From assembly GCA_021730985.1 (NCBI GenBank), contig JAKFYI010000013.1:1-64000 (forward strand): a stretch of DNA of 64,000 bases. The letters are read 5' to 3'. This stretch comes from Hyphomicrobiales bacterium (lineage in GTDB: Bacteria; Pseudomonadota; Alphaproteobacteria; Rhizobiales; Xanthobacteraceae). Positions within the stretch are counted from its first letter, which is position 1; each line of letters begins with the position of its first letter. Made by a program: the position numbers and the translations under genes. The notes below the pieces were generated by a model. It ran no database searches, was not told the origin of the DNA, and was given only the letters and a program-made list of their open reading frames with translations. Shown in pieces: positions 49,704 to 57,450 of the stretch.

Positions 49704-50285
49704 ATGTCTGATGGACAAAAGACCGGGGGTTCCGATCCTGCCGAAATGTATTGCCTGTTCGCAGGCATGGTCGATCAAGTGGCCGTTCAAAGATTTCACA
49801 ACGGACTTGCTCTGTGCAGTGCGGCTGGAGTGAAGCACATGCACATTCTGTTTCAGTGTGCCGGCGGAATAGTTGGGGATGGCATCAGCCTCTATAACCT
49901 GTTCCGCGCATCGCCTGTCGAGCTCACGCTGTACAACGTGGGGGCTGTTTGTTCGGCGGGCGTCATTGCCTACTTGGGCGCAAAGAACCGTAAGACCAGC
50001 ACGTATGCCGCCTTTATGATTCACCGCGCCTATATAAGCCCCACCGCAGCCACATCGGATCGACTGTCCGCCGCCGCCGACCAAATAGTTATCGATGACG
50101 ACCGTATCGAAAGGATTTTGAAATTGCATACCAAAATCCCCCCGGATAAATGGGAAATACATAGATTTGCCGATGTCTGGATTTCAGCAAAAGATGCCGT
50201 CGATTATAAGATCGCGGACGGCATCGGAGAGTTTGCCCCTCCGGTAGGACAGCAAATATTCAACGTTTGGCCGCCGCAGCAGTAG
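49704..50285 (+). CDS. ClpP-like serine peptidase, IS passenger
   Basis: A 193-residue protein from the ATG at 49704 (GGAGG at 49692-49696). It has the ClpP/crotonase fold with a complete catalytic triad by motif: Ser84 (GAVCSAGVIAYLG), His107 (FMIHRAY) and Asp157 (FADVWISAKDAVDY). The oxyanion loop reads CAGG (residues 52-55) in place of the usual SPGG. No signal peptide and none of the N-terminal loops that dock Clp ATPases are obvious, so it may act alone. It lies inside the IS, 53 bases after the transposase. Its cargo role is unknown; it could affect transposase stability or host fitness (inference). Confidence 0.9.
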   Translation: MSDGQKTGGSDPAEMYCLFAGMVDQVAVQRFHNGLALCSAAGVKHMHILFQCAGGIVGDGISLYNLFRASPVELTLYNVGAVCSAGVIAYLGAKNRKTSTYAAFMIHRAYISPTAATSDRLSAAADQIVIDDDRIERILKLHTKIPPDKWEIHRFADVWISAKDAVDYKIADGIGEFAPPVGQQIFNVWPPQQ

Positions 50286-50403
50286 CGTTAGATTTGCTTT
50301 TGTCAGGGGCCTTGACCGCCGGTCGCGCCTTGCGAACGTGCGGCGTAGGCGGCGTCTTGAGCATCCGCAGCAGCACCGTGTCTCTTGTGGGCTTGTCGGC
50401 CAT
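50260..50403 (-). CDS. 47-residue basic protein encoded antisense within the IS
   Basis: An ATG at 50403, preceded on the minus strand by GGAG, opens a 47-codon frame beginning MADKPTRDTVLLRMLKTPP and continuing with a Lys/Arg/Ala-rich tail (KAPDKSKSNATAAAAKR). Its end overlaps the last 26 bases of the ClpP-like gene tail-to-tail. The 'LLRMLKTPP' pattern resembles small uncharacterised alphaproteobacterial proteins. It might be a regulator or antitoxin-like partner of the passenger, but there is no direct evidence. Confidence 0.5.
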   Translation of the reverse strand: MADKPTRDTVLLRMLKTPPTPHVRKARPAVKAPDKSKSNATAAAAKR

Positions 50404-50597
50404 TTCCGCTCACTCCACCAGAATAAGGGGGAAAGCCCCGCCGAATCGGTTGCGAAAATGGCGTAACCGTCATTTCCTCGCAACGTCAGGCGACGGGATT
50501 CGGGCTGCAACCCGAACCCGCCTTGTCGTCCTGACTGGCGACCCTGCTCTACCCGAGCAAGGGGTCATGTAGCGAAGGCTCCTTAACGGGGCCGTCT

Positions 50598-50638
50598 GGG
50601 CCGGGCTTTCCTTCGCGGGGGTCCGGCCCCTTCTTTTT
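50598..50638 (+). terminator. Intrinsic terminator inside IS
   Basis: Stem GGGCCGG / CCGGCCC followed by CTTCTTTTT on the plus strand. It would end transcripts of the transposase and passenger genes before the right inverted repeat. Confidence 0.55.
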
Positions 50639-50774
50639 CCGGGTCTCCTACCGGATTGGTACACCGTATGTACAAAACCGATTCACGAAAATCGGAATTT
50701 CGGTCCTACACAAAAAATGTTGCCAGATTGGCAACCCGCGCTGCCCTGTCGCCGCCGACCTACTGCATCTGATT

Positions 50775-50799
50775 CCGGTACGTCAAGTATATAAGTGCG
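50775..50799 (-). repeat. Right terminal inverted repeat of IS element
   Basis: 25 bases, CCGGTACGTCAAGTATA and the following eight, complementary to the left terminal repeat with one mismatch. Confidence 0.93.
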
Positions 50800-50807
50800 A
50801 CTAAATA
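50800..50807. repeat. Right 8-bp target site duplication (ACTAAATA)
   Basis: Exact copy of the octamer at 48666-48673, directly abutting the right inverted repeat. Confidence 0.93.
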
Positions 50808-50816
50808 CCCATCATT

Positions 50817-51085
50817 GGCGGCGCTGCGGTCTTATGACCGTGGCGCCGCCCGAGGGCCTACGAGGGCGCAACCGGTGCGCCATTCGAGGTTCGCGGTGGA
50901 GCGCCGGGAGGCGCAGCGGCCTACGTCATTGGCCGCGCGCACCCCGCAAGCGGCGGTCCCCGGTAACGGGGATACTGCCGTGGGTGTGATGGTGGGCCGC
51001 GAGGTCCGCCCGGCAGACTCGTCACCTGCCGTATAGGGGCGGCGATCCGCCCTGGCGCCTCCCGGCGCTCCATCCCCTCGGGGGA
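50817..51085 (+). ncRNA. Candidate structured non-coding RNA (or structured dispersed element)
   Basis: The sequence folds by eye into a compact multi-helix structure. A 15-bp hairpin with a TTAT loop (50817-50850, two G-U pairs) is followed by an arm with GGCGCA/TGCGCC (50857-50889). Then a perfect 18-bp helix pairs 50897-50914 with 51055-51072 and encloses five back-to-back stems: 50916-50936; 50938-50988, which contains TCCCCG-GTAA-CGGGGA; 50991-51010, an 8-bp stem with a GCGA loop; 51011-51031, CGGCAG/CTGCCG; and 51037-51052, GGGCGG/CCGCCC. A last hairpin TCCCC/GGGGA ends at 51085. GTAA and GCGA are GNRA tetraloops. Almost no bases between stems are unpaired. Strand is uncertain; plus is favoured by the GNRA loops. 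No family recognised. Confidence 0.6.
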
Positions 51086-51200
51086 GAAGGAAAACAGGGA
51101 TGCGGGCTCGACCCAGGGCGCCCGAAAACAAAGCCCCGGGCGGCGAAGCGTTGGCTAAGGCTGGTGAGTGGATGGTTGCGATGACGAGCTGTTTCCTCCG

Positions 51201-51284
51201 TTCGTCCCCGCGAAAGCGGGGACCCAGGGTCACAAATTCAAGCCGTGCGGTGGCCCTGGATTCCCGCTTGCGCGGGAATGAGCG
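51201..51284. repeat. Dispersed repeat with GTCCCCGCGAAAGCGGGGAC hairpin
   Basis: The left part is a hairpin (GTCCCCGC GAAA GCGGGGAC), the right part another (TTCCCGC TTGC GCGGGAA), with CCAGGG / CCCTGG pairing between them. Repeats of this type are widespread in proteobacterial intergenic regions (recalled). It lies next to the decayed tRNA-Lys and may have taken part in the rearrangement that removed its 3' end. Confidence 0.75.
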
Positions 51285-51322
51285 GGGTGAGAGCACGGCA
51301 AATCCGATATAAGGCGGCACGA

Positions 51323-51375
51323 TTCCAAGACCCGCTGATTAAGAGTCAGCTGCTTCACCAACTGAGCTACGCGCC
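51323..51375 (-). pseudogene. Decayed tRNA-Lys (CTT) fragment
   Basis: On the minus strand the sequence reads GGCGCGTAGCTCAGTTGG and then an intact anticodon arm GCTGA-CTCTTAA-TCAGC, matching alphaproteobacterial tRNA-Lys(CTT) through the variable loop (GGGTC). The T-arm, 3' acceptor strand and CCA are absent, and the D-stem is broken (GAAGC where GAGC is expected). It therefore cannot be a working tRNA. It lies 4 bases before the serS start, antisense to it. Confidence 0.8.
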
Positions 51376-51379
51376 TTCC

Positions 51380-52786
51380 ATGCACGACATTCGTTGGATC
51401 AGAGAGAACGCTGCCGCATTCGACAAGGCGCTCGGGCGCCGGTCGCTCGACGATCAATCGCGCAAGGCGTTTTCGTCCGCGAACCTGCTGGCGATCGACG
51501 AGCGCCGCCGCGCCGCGATCCTGCAGTTCGAGCAGGCGCAGGCGCGACGGAACGCGGCCTCCAAGGAGATCGGCGCGGCGAAGAAAAACAAGGACGAGGC
51601 CGCGGCGGCCGCATTGATGGCCGAGGTCAACGCGTTGAAGGACAGGCTGCCGGCGCTCGAAGCGGAGTCGAAGTCGGCCGAGGAAGAACTCAACAAGCTC
51701 CTCGCCACCATTCCGAACCTGCCGCTCGCCGAAGTGCCAGACGGCCAGGACGAGCACGGCAATGTCGAGCATCACAAGCACGGCGCTGTACGGAATTATT
51801 CGTTTACGCCCAAGCAGCATTTCGAGCTGGGCGAAGCGCTCGGCATGATGGATTTCGAAACCGCCGCGAAATTGTCAGGCGCGCGGTTCGTGGTGCTGAA
51901 GGGTCAGCTTGCGCGCATGGAGCGCGCGCTCGGCCAGATGATGCTCGATGTGCATACGCAAGAGCATGGGTATGAGGAGATCAATCCGCCGTTGTTGGTT
52001 AGCGACGATGCAATGTTTGGTACGGCGCAGTTGCCGAAGTTCGAGGATGACCAGTTTTTCGCAGCAGACAGCTCCAGCCTAACTCAAATGGCCGGACAAA
52101 TTGCGGACATGCTCGACAAGCTCGATGCCAGCGGAGAGGAATTGCTGGCTATCGAAAAGGCTGCACTCCAGGGATCGCGCCGCTGGCTCATCCCCACCGC
52201 CGAAGTCCCGCTCACCAATCTCGTCCGCGAATCCATCATCGACGAATCCAAACTCCCCATGCGGCTCACCGCCTGCACGCCGTGCTTCCGCGCCGAAGCC
52301 GGCGCGGCCGGCCGCGACACCCGCGGCATGATCCGCCAGCACCAGTTCACCAAGGTCGAACTGGTCTCCATCACCACGCCCGAGCAGTCGAACGCCGAGC
52401 ACGAGCGCATGCTCGCCAGCGCCGAAGCCGTGCTGAAGAAGCTCGATCTGCACTATCGCGTCGTCACGCTGTGCGCCGGCGATATGGGCTTCGCCTCGCA
52501 GAAGACCTACGACATCGAGGTTTGGCTGCCGGGCCAGAACATGTTCCGCGAGATTTCGTCCTGCTCGGTGTGCGGCGACTTCCAGGCGCGGCGCATGAAC
52601 GCGCGCTATCGCGGCAAGGACAACAAGCCGGCGTTCGTGCACACGCTGAACGGTTCGGGCGTCGCGGTGGGCCGCGCGCTGGTCGCGGTGATGGAAACCT
52701 ATCAAGAGGCCGACGGATCGATCGTGGTGCCGGACGCGCTCGCGCCCTATATGGGCGGAATGAAAAAGATCGAGCGGAAGGCATAG
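51380..52786 (+). CDS. serS: Serine--tRNA ligase
   Basis: A 468-residue class II synthetase. The N-terminal [21 protein letters not shown] start and long antiparallel coiled coil (about 30-105) bind the tRNA-Ser long arm. Motif 2 ([20 protein letters not shown]) and motif 3 ([18 protein letters not shown]) are intact. Between FEDDQFF and [14 protein letters not shown] there is an extra segment of about 40 residues (about 228-267; [18 protein letters not shown]) missing from typical SerRS, and this part of the gene (about 51955-52165) is A/T-richer. The leader is the decayed tRNA-Lys; no clear ribosome site is visible. Confidence 0.96.
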   Translation: MHDIRWIRENAAAFDKALGRRSLDDQSRKAFSSANLLAIDERRRAAILQFEQAQARRNAASKEIGAAKKNKDEAAAAALMAEVNALKDRLPALEAESKSAEEELNKLLATIPNLPLAEVPDGQDEHGNVEHHKHGAVRNYSFTPKQHFELGEALGMMDFETAAKLSGARFVVLKGQLARMERALGQMMLDVHTQEHGYEEINPPLLVSDDAMFGTAQLPKFEDDQFFAADSSSLTQMAGQIADMLDKLDASGEELLAIEKAALQGSRRWLIPTAEVPLTNLVRESIIDESKLPMRLTACTPCFRAEAGAAGRDTRGMIRQHQFTKVELVSITTPEQSNAEHERMLASAEAVLKKLDLHYRVVTLCAGDMGFASQKTYDIEVWLPGQNMFREISSCSVCGDFQARRMNARYRGKDNKPAFVHTLNGSGVAVGRALVAVMETYQEADGSIVVPDALAPYMGGMKKIERKA

Positions 52787-52808
52787 TCGTGACGCCAACA
52801 CCACTTTC

Positions 52809-52964
52809 GTGTCCCGGGCGCAGCGCAGCACCAATAGCGCGTTCACGCGCGTCTTGCGCGCGCTATGGTGATGCGCTGCAGACCCGGGACCCCGGTTCCT
52901 GCCTTCGCTGCAATCAAACCGGGGTCCCGGCTCGCGCTCGCTGCGCTCGCTTGGCCGGGACAAG
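52809..52964. repeat. Dispersed intergenic palindromic repeat, copy C
   Basis: It begins GTGTCCCGGGCG and ends CCGGGACAAG, with internal GACCCGGGACCCCGG / CCGGGGTCCCGG and the same GCTCGCGCTCGCT tail as copy A. An extra hairpin module (AATAGCGCGTTCACGCGC ... GCGCGCTATGGT) sits in its left arm; the homologous module in copy B is in the right arm. Located between serS and surE. Confidence 0.85.
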
Positions 52965-52973
52965 AGAACTGTA

Positions 52974-53741
52974 ATGCGCATCCTTGTCACCAATGACGAC
53001 GGCATCCACGCGCCGGGCCTGAAGATTTGCGAGGAGATCGCGCGCAAGCTGTCCGATGATGTCTGGGTGGTGGCGCCGGAATACGATCAGTCCGGCGTGT
53101 CACACTCGCTCTCGCTCAACGATCCGCTGCGGCTGCGCCAGGTCGGCGAACGCCACTTCGCGGTGAAAGGCACGCCGGTCGACTGCGTTATCATGGGCGC
53201 GCGCCACATCATCCCGCACATGCCGGACCTCGTGCTGTCCGGCGTCAACCGCGGCCGCAACGCCGCCGAAGACGTGCTGTATTCCGGCACGGTCGCGGCC
53301 GCGAAGGAAGCGGCCGTGCTCGGCATTCCATCGTTCGCGCTGTCGCAGGCGTTCTCGTCGGCGAGCCGTCAGGAGCCATATTGGGCAACGCCGGTCGCGC
53401 ACGCGCCGGACATCATCGGCCGCGTGTTGAAGCAGGGCATCCCGCGCGACGTGCTGGTCAACATCAATTTCCCCGACTGCGCGCCCGGCGCGGTTAAGGG
53501 CGTCGCCATTTCGGCGCAGGGCAAGCGCGACCAGCAGTTGCTCAAGATCGAGCCGCGCACGGACGGGCGAGGGCATCCGTATTTCTGGATCGCGTTCGCG
53601 CGCGGCGTGGTGCCGACGGGGCGCAACGGCACCGATCTCTACGCGCTCGCCGACAACCGGATTTCGGTGACGCCGCTGCGGCTCGATCTGACCGACGAGC
53701 CGTTCATGACCAAGCTCGCGGAAATATTTCCGGCGAAGTGA
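52974..53741 (+). CDS. surE: 5'/3'-nucleotidase SurE
   Basis: A 255-residue SurE phosphatase: [16 protein letters not shown] carries the metal-binding Asp pair, followed by [22 protein letters not shown] and [20 protein letters not shown]. It dephosphorylates nucleoside monophosphates and related compounds. Starts 9 bases after a palindromic repeat; pcm follows 4 bases after its stop, the classic surE-pcm-nlpD stress operon. Confidence 0.97.
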   Translation: MRILVTNDDGIHAPGLKICEEIARKLSDDVWVVAPEYDQSGVSHSLSLNDPLRLRQVGERHFAVKGTPVDCVIMGARHIIPHMPDLVLSGVNRGRNAAEDVLYSGTVAAAKEAAVLGIPSFALSQAFSSASRQEPYWATPVAHAPDIIGRVLKQGIPRDVLVNINFPDCAPGAVKGVAISAQGKRDQQLLKIEPRTDGRGHPYFWIAFARGVVPTGRNGTDLYALADNRISVTPLRLDLTDEPFMTKLAEIFPAK

Positions 53742-53745
53742 TCGA

Positions 53746-54423
53746 GTGGAGGCTGCGGCAAAGGAGAGGGCTGTGGCGGAGGCGGACGAGAGCGTCGGGC
53801 GCATGGAGTTCCTGCTGGCGCTGCGCCAGCGCGGGATCTTCGATCAGGCGGTGCTGCGCGCCATGGACCAGGTGCCGCGCGAGCATTTCGTCGATCCGCA
53901 CCTGACCGAGCAGGCCTACGCCGACCACGCGCTGCCGATCGCCTGCGGCCAGACCATCAGCCAGCCCTACGTGGTGGCCTACATGACCGAGCGGCTGGCG
54001 GTGCGCCCCAGCCACCGGGTGCTCGAAGTGGGCACCGGCTCGGGCTACCAGGCGGCGGTGCTTTCACGGCTGGCGCGCGAGGTGGTCAGCATCGAGCGCT
54101 ACCGGACATTGGCGGATCTGGCGCGGGGACGGCTCAAGACGCTCGGCTACGACAACGCCGAGGTGCTGGTGGGCGATGGACTGGTCGGCGCGCCGGCGCG
54201 GGCGCCGTTCGACCGCATCGTCGTCACGGCGGCCGCCGAGACCATTCCCGACGCGCTGACCGGGCAGCTTGCTGTGGGCGGCATCATGGTGCTGCCGCTC
54301 GGGCCTCACGCCGGATCGCAGATGCTGGTCAAGCTGACGCGCACCGCCGAAGGCTTGGACCGGGAGGATCTGATCCCGGTCCGCTTCGTGCCGCTGCTGG
54401 CGGGCCGCGCGCGCGAGCTGTGA
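53746..54423 (+). CDS. pcm: Protein-L-isoaspartate O-methyltransferase
   Basis: A 225-residue repair methyltransferase: [12 protein letters not shown], the isoaspartyl-binding [19 protein letters not shown] and SAM motif [20 protein letters not shown] are all present, unlike in the PCMT-like protein at 13200. It methylates damaged aspartyl residues to allow repair. Start is a GTG at 53746; other GTG codons just downstream are possible. Follows surE by 4 bases. Confidence 0.95.
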   Translation: MEAAAKERAVAEADESVGRMEFLLALRQRGIFDQAVLRAMDQVPREHFVDPHLTEQAYADHALPIACGQTISQPYVVAYMTERLAVRPSHRVLEVGTGSGYQAAVLSRLAREVVSIERYRTLADLARGRLKTLGYDNAEVLVGDGLVGAPARAPFDRIVVTAAAETIPDALTGQLAVGGIMVLPLGPHAGSQMLVKLTRTAEGLDREDLIPVRFVPLLAGRAREL

Positions 54424-54558
54424 AGTGGTCGCGCGCTGCAATTTGTCAGCAAAAAGGCCGGTTTTGGTTAGGGTTGAGAGAGTCTTTCAAACTTAAAAAG
54501 TTGTTTACCGGCGAGTGCTTAACTCGCTCGTCTTGTGTGCAGACGAGTGAGTGGTCCC

Positions 54559-55932
54559 ATGTCTTGCGTTGCCGAACCCGTGCGTTCGCTCCCCTGGTCC
54601 CGGCTGGCATTGTCCGCCGGCATCGCGCTGGCCCTGGTGAGCTGCAGCTCGGAATCCTCGCGCTTCGCCAACGACAGCCTGTTCTCCTCGCGCAGCGCGC
54701 CTTCGAGCGACGTGACCGGCTCGACGCCCAAGCGTTCTTCAACCGCGATCCAGAGCAGCCCGCTGCCCGCGCCGGTCGCGAGCGCGCCGCAGACGCGTCC
54801 GGCCAACGCGCCGACTGTGATTGGAACCGCGGGCGGTTCGCCCGGCATGGGCTCGTACAATCCGCCGCCGCAGGGAGCGCCCCGCGAAATCACCGGCTCC
54901 GTCCCCGCGCCGCAGAAAATTGCCCAGCCAACTCCACAGCCGGGCTGGACCTGGGAAGGCGGCACGCCGATCACGGTCGGGCAGGGCGACACCGCGGACT
55001 CGCTGTCGCGCCGCTATGGCGTTCCGGTTGCCGCAATCCTGAGCTCCAACAATCTGGCGAACGCGGCTGCCATCAAGCCCGGCCAGCGGCTCGTCATCCC
55101 GCGCTATGAGACGCAGCTCACCACCGGCAGCGTGACCGCGCCGCGCACGGCATCGACGCCCGCGCAGCCGGCTCCCGCGATATCGGCCCCTGCCACCAGC
55201 GGCCAGTCGCACGTTCACACCGTCGCCCCCGGCGAGACACTGATGAAGGTGTCGCGCACCTACAAGGTGCCGCTGACGACGCTCGCCAAGGCCAACAACA
55301 TCGCGCCGCACACCCAGGTGAAGATCGGCGACCAACTGACCATTCCGGGCGTGCGCGCCCAGGCGGCGCCGGTTGCGGCTCCCGCGCCGGTGGCGCAAGT
55401 TCAGACCAAGCCCGCAGCCGTGCCCACGTCGGCGCAGCAGAAGGTTGCCGGCGCCCAGACGCAGCCCACGCCGACCGCGCGCGCGATCACGCCGGCTGCC
55501 GACAATCCCGCGCCCGACACCAAGACCGTCACCAGCGCCACCATGCCGACCTTCCGCTGGCCGGTGCGCGGCCGCGTCATCAACGGCTTCGGTCCGAAAA
55601 CGGCGGGTGCGCAGAACGACGGCATCAATGTCGCGGTTCCGGAAGGCACGCCGATCAAGGCCGCCGAGGATGGCGTCGTGGCCTATGCCGGCAACGAGCT
55701 CAAGTCGTATGGCAACCTGGTGCTGATCCGGCACTCGAACGGCTACGTGACCGCCTATGCCCATGCCAGCGAAATCCTGGTGAAGCGCGACGAGCCGATC
55801 AAGCGCGGTCAGGTGATCGGAAAGTCCGGCCAGACGGGCGGGGTGAGCGCGCCGCAGCTCCACTTCGAAATCCGCAAGGGTTCGTCGCCGGTCGATCCGA
55901 TGCCGTATCTCGAAAAGGCCGGCAACACCTAG
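54559..55932 (+). CDS. NlpD-like lipoprotein with two LysM and a degenerate M23 domain
   Basis: The 457-residue protein starts at the ATG at 54559. The lipobox LVSC places the lipidated Cys at 29. Two LysM domains (ITVGQGDTADSLSRRYGV and HTVAPGETLMKVSRTYKV) bind peptidoglycan, then a Pro/Ala linker and a C-terminal LytM/M23 domain. The zinc ligands are lost: the HxxxD motif reads N353...N357 (NDGIN) and the final HxH reads Q433-L-H435, so it should be catalytically inactive, like E. coli NlpD/EnvC, which activate amidases at division. Operon with surE and pcm. Confidence 0.92.
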   Translation: MSCVAEPVRSLPWSRLALSAGIALALVSCSSESSRFANDSLFSSRSAPSSDVTGSTPKRSSTAIQSSPLPAPVASAPQTRPANAPTVIGTAGGSPGMGSYNPPPQGAPREITGSVPAPQKIAQPTPQPGWTWEGGTPITVGQGDTADSLSRRYGVPVAAILSSNNLANAAAIKPGQRLVIPRYETQLTTGSVTAPRTASTPAQPAPAISAPATSGQSHVHTVAPGETLMKVSRTYKVPLTTLAKANNIAPHTQVKIGDQLTIPGVRAQAAPVAAPAPVAQVQTKPAAVPTSAQQKVAGAQTQPTPTARAITPAADNPAPDTKTVTSATMPTFRWPVRGRVINGFGPKTAGAQNDGINVAVPEGTPIKAAEDGVVAYAGNELKSYGNLVLIRHSNGYVTAYAHASEILVKRDEPIKRGQVIGKSGQTGGVSAPQLHFEIRKGSSPVDPMPYLEKAGNT

Positions 55933-56864
55933 ATCTTCACGCCGAGCCTGCCAGCCACATCCTGCACGTACTGCCAGGCGACGCGGCCGGAGCGCGAGCC
56001 GCGGGTCGTTGCCCACTCCAAGGCCTCGCGCCGCATGTCGTCCGGCTTCACCGGAATGCGGAAGTGGCTCACGTAGCCCTGCACCATGTCGAGGAATTCG
56101 TCCTGCGAGCAGCGGTGGAAGCCGAGCCACAGGCCGAACCGGTCCGACAGCGAAACCTTCTCCTCGACCGTCTCACCAGGATTGATCGCGGTCGAGCGCT
56201 CGTTCTCCATCATGTCGCGGGACATCAGGTGCCGTCGGTTCGACGTCGCATAGAAGATGACGTTCTCCGGGCGGCCCTCAACGCCGCCTTCCAGCACCGC
56301 CTTGAGCGATTTGTAGGACGTATCGTCACCGTCGAACGACAGGTCGTCGCAGAACACGATGAATCGGTAGGGCGCGATCCGCGCGATCGCCATCAGCTCG
56401 GGCAGGCTCTCGATGTCCTCGCGGTGGATCTCGACGAGCTTGAGCGGGGACTGGCCGCTGCCGCGCGCGATCTCTGCGTTCACCCCGGCGTGCGAGGCCT
56501 TCACCAGCGACGACTTGCCCATGCCGCGCGCCCCCCACAGTAGCGCGTTGTTGGCGGGCAGGCCGCGCGCGAAGCGCTCGGTGTTTTCCACCAGCATGTC
56601 GCGTACCCGGTCGATGCCCTTGAGCAGGGTCATCTCCACGCGGTTGACATGCTTCACCGGTGCAAGCTGCAAACTCTTCGGCTGCCAGACGAACGCGTCG
56701 GCGGCGGCCAGATCGGGCGCGGCGGGAGCGGGCGGCGCCAGCCGTTCGAGGCTTGCCGCGATGCGCTCCAGCAGATCGGTGCGATCCGGGACGGAACCGG
56801 CCGCGGAGCGTGCCGCGGGCTTGCCGCCGGGCGGCCGTTTGGTGCGTGATTTCGACTTTGCCAT
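55929..56864 (-). CDS. DUF815 family ATP-binding protein
   Basis: A 311-residue AAA+-like protein from an ATG at 56864. The N-terminal 25 residues are basic (MAKSKSRTKRPPGGK). Walker A is WGARGMGKSSLVK, the Walker B-like strand FIVFCDDLSFD, followed by YATSNRRHLM (sensor 1) and ERSTAINPGETVEEKVSLSD. Found widely in alphaproteobacteria beside yajC/secDF, but its molecular role is not established. Convergent with the NlpD-like gene (4-base overlap) and divergent from yajC. Confidence 0.93.
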   Translation of the reverse strand: MAKSKSRTKRPPGGKPAARSAAGSVPDRTDLLERIAASLERLAPPAPAAPDLAAADAFVWQPKSLQLAPVKHVNRVEMTLLKGIDRVRDMLVENTERFARGLPANNALLWGARGMGKSSLVKASHAGVNAEIARGSGQSPLKLVEIHREDIESLPELMAIARIAPYRFIVFCDDLSFDGDDTSYKSLKAVLEGGVEGRPENVIFYATSNRRHLMSRDMMENERSTAINPGETVEEKVSLSDRFGLWLGFHRCSQDEFLDMVQGYVSHFRIPVKPDDMRREALEWATTRGSRSGRVAWQYVQDVAGRLGVKI

Positions 56865-57077
56865 GACCACCTTCAATCGCGGCTCCCATAGCGGGCCGGC
56901 CTGCGGCCCGCAAGCGCCGCCCGAGAAAAGCCCGGAATTCGAGGCATTTGGCCGCTTTGGAGGGATTTGGGGCGGCGTTGCAATTGGGCGGCTGACCGCT
57001 ATATTCCGCGCAACTTTCGGGCGCACGACGCGGCGGCAGGCGCCGCCCGTTCGACCGCCGCAGCCAGGGGCCAGGGG

Positions 57078-57419
57078 ATGCTGATTACACCCGCTTTCGC
57101 GCAGGGCGGAATGCTGGGCGGCGACAACATGCTGGTGTCGCTGCTGCCGTTCGTTCTGATCTTCGTGATCATGTACTTCTTGATTCTGCGGCCGCAGCAG
57201 AAGCGGGTGAAGCAGCATGCCGAGATGGTCAAGAACGTGCGCCGCGGCGACACGGTCGTGACGTCCGGCGGCCTGGTCGGCAAGGTCACAAAGGTGATCG
57301 ACGACGATCAGATCGAGGTGGAGGTTGCCACCGATGTGCGCGTCCGCCAGATGCGTTCGATGATCGCCGACGTCCGCGCCAAGGGCGAGCCGGTCAAGGA
57401 AGAAAGCACCGGTACCTGA
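57078..57419 (+). CDS. yajC: Preprotein translocase subunit YajC
   Basis: A 113-residue single-span membrane protein: the N-terminal MLITPAFAQGG, a membrane helix (SLLPFVLIFVIMYFLILRP), then QQKRVKQHAEMVKNVRRGD and a soluble VVTSGGLVGKVTKV domain. It forms an accessory Sec subcomplex with SecD and SecF, whose genes follow. The ATG at 57078 is preferred to a longer start that lacks conservation. Confidence 0.96.
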   Translation: MLITPAFAQGGMLGGDNMLVSLLPFVLIFVIMYFLILRPQQKRVKQHAEMVKNVRRGDTVVTSGGLVGKVTKVIDDDQIEVEVATDVRVRQMRSMIADVRAKGEPVKEESTGT

Positions 57420-57450
57420 TCGCTGCGGCGATCGAGGTCGGTGGAGGTCC

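Larger units (their letters stand above)
48674..50799. mobile_element. IS1595-family insertion sequence with ClpP-like passenger gene
   Basis: A complete 2126-bp element: 25-bp terminal inverted repeats with one mismatch, flanked by an 8-bp direct duplication ACTAAATA. It encodes an ISXO2-like DDE transposase, then a ClpP-like serine peptidase in the same orientation, and a 47-codon antisense ORF. The right 370 bases (50404-50774) hold no larger gene but several palindromes: TTCGGG...CCCGAA at 50499-50516, a terminator at 50598-50638, GTACA...TGTAC at 50659-50673, CCGATT...AATCGG at 50678-50695, and GTTGCCA...TGGCAAC at 50719-50735. The intact ends and duplication suggest recent insertion. 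Members of the IS1595 family are known to carry passenger genes; a protease passenger is notable. Confidence 0.93.

Noticed and set aside
50795-51320. Short frames on both strands across the structured element (64, 73 and 162 codons)
   Set aside because: They overlap each other in several frames, lack ribosome sites and follow the palindromes; RNA structure explains the sequence better.
54493-54508. TTAA-N7-TTTA upstream of the NlpD-like gene as a CtrA box
   Set aside because: One core mismatch and an A/T-rich context; too weak to list as a site.
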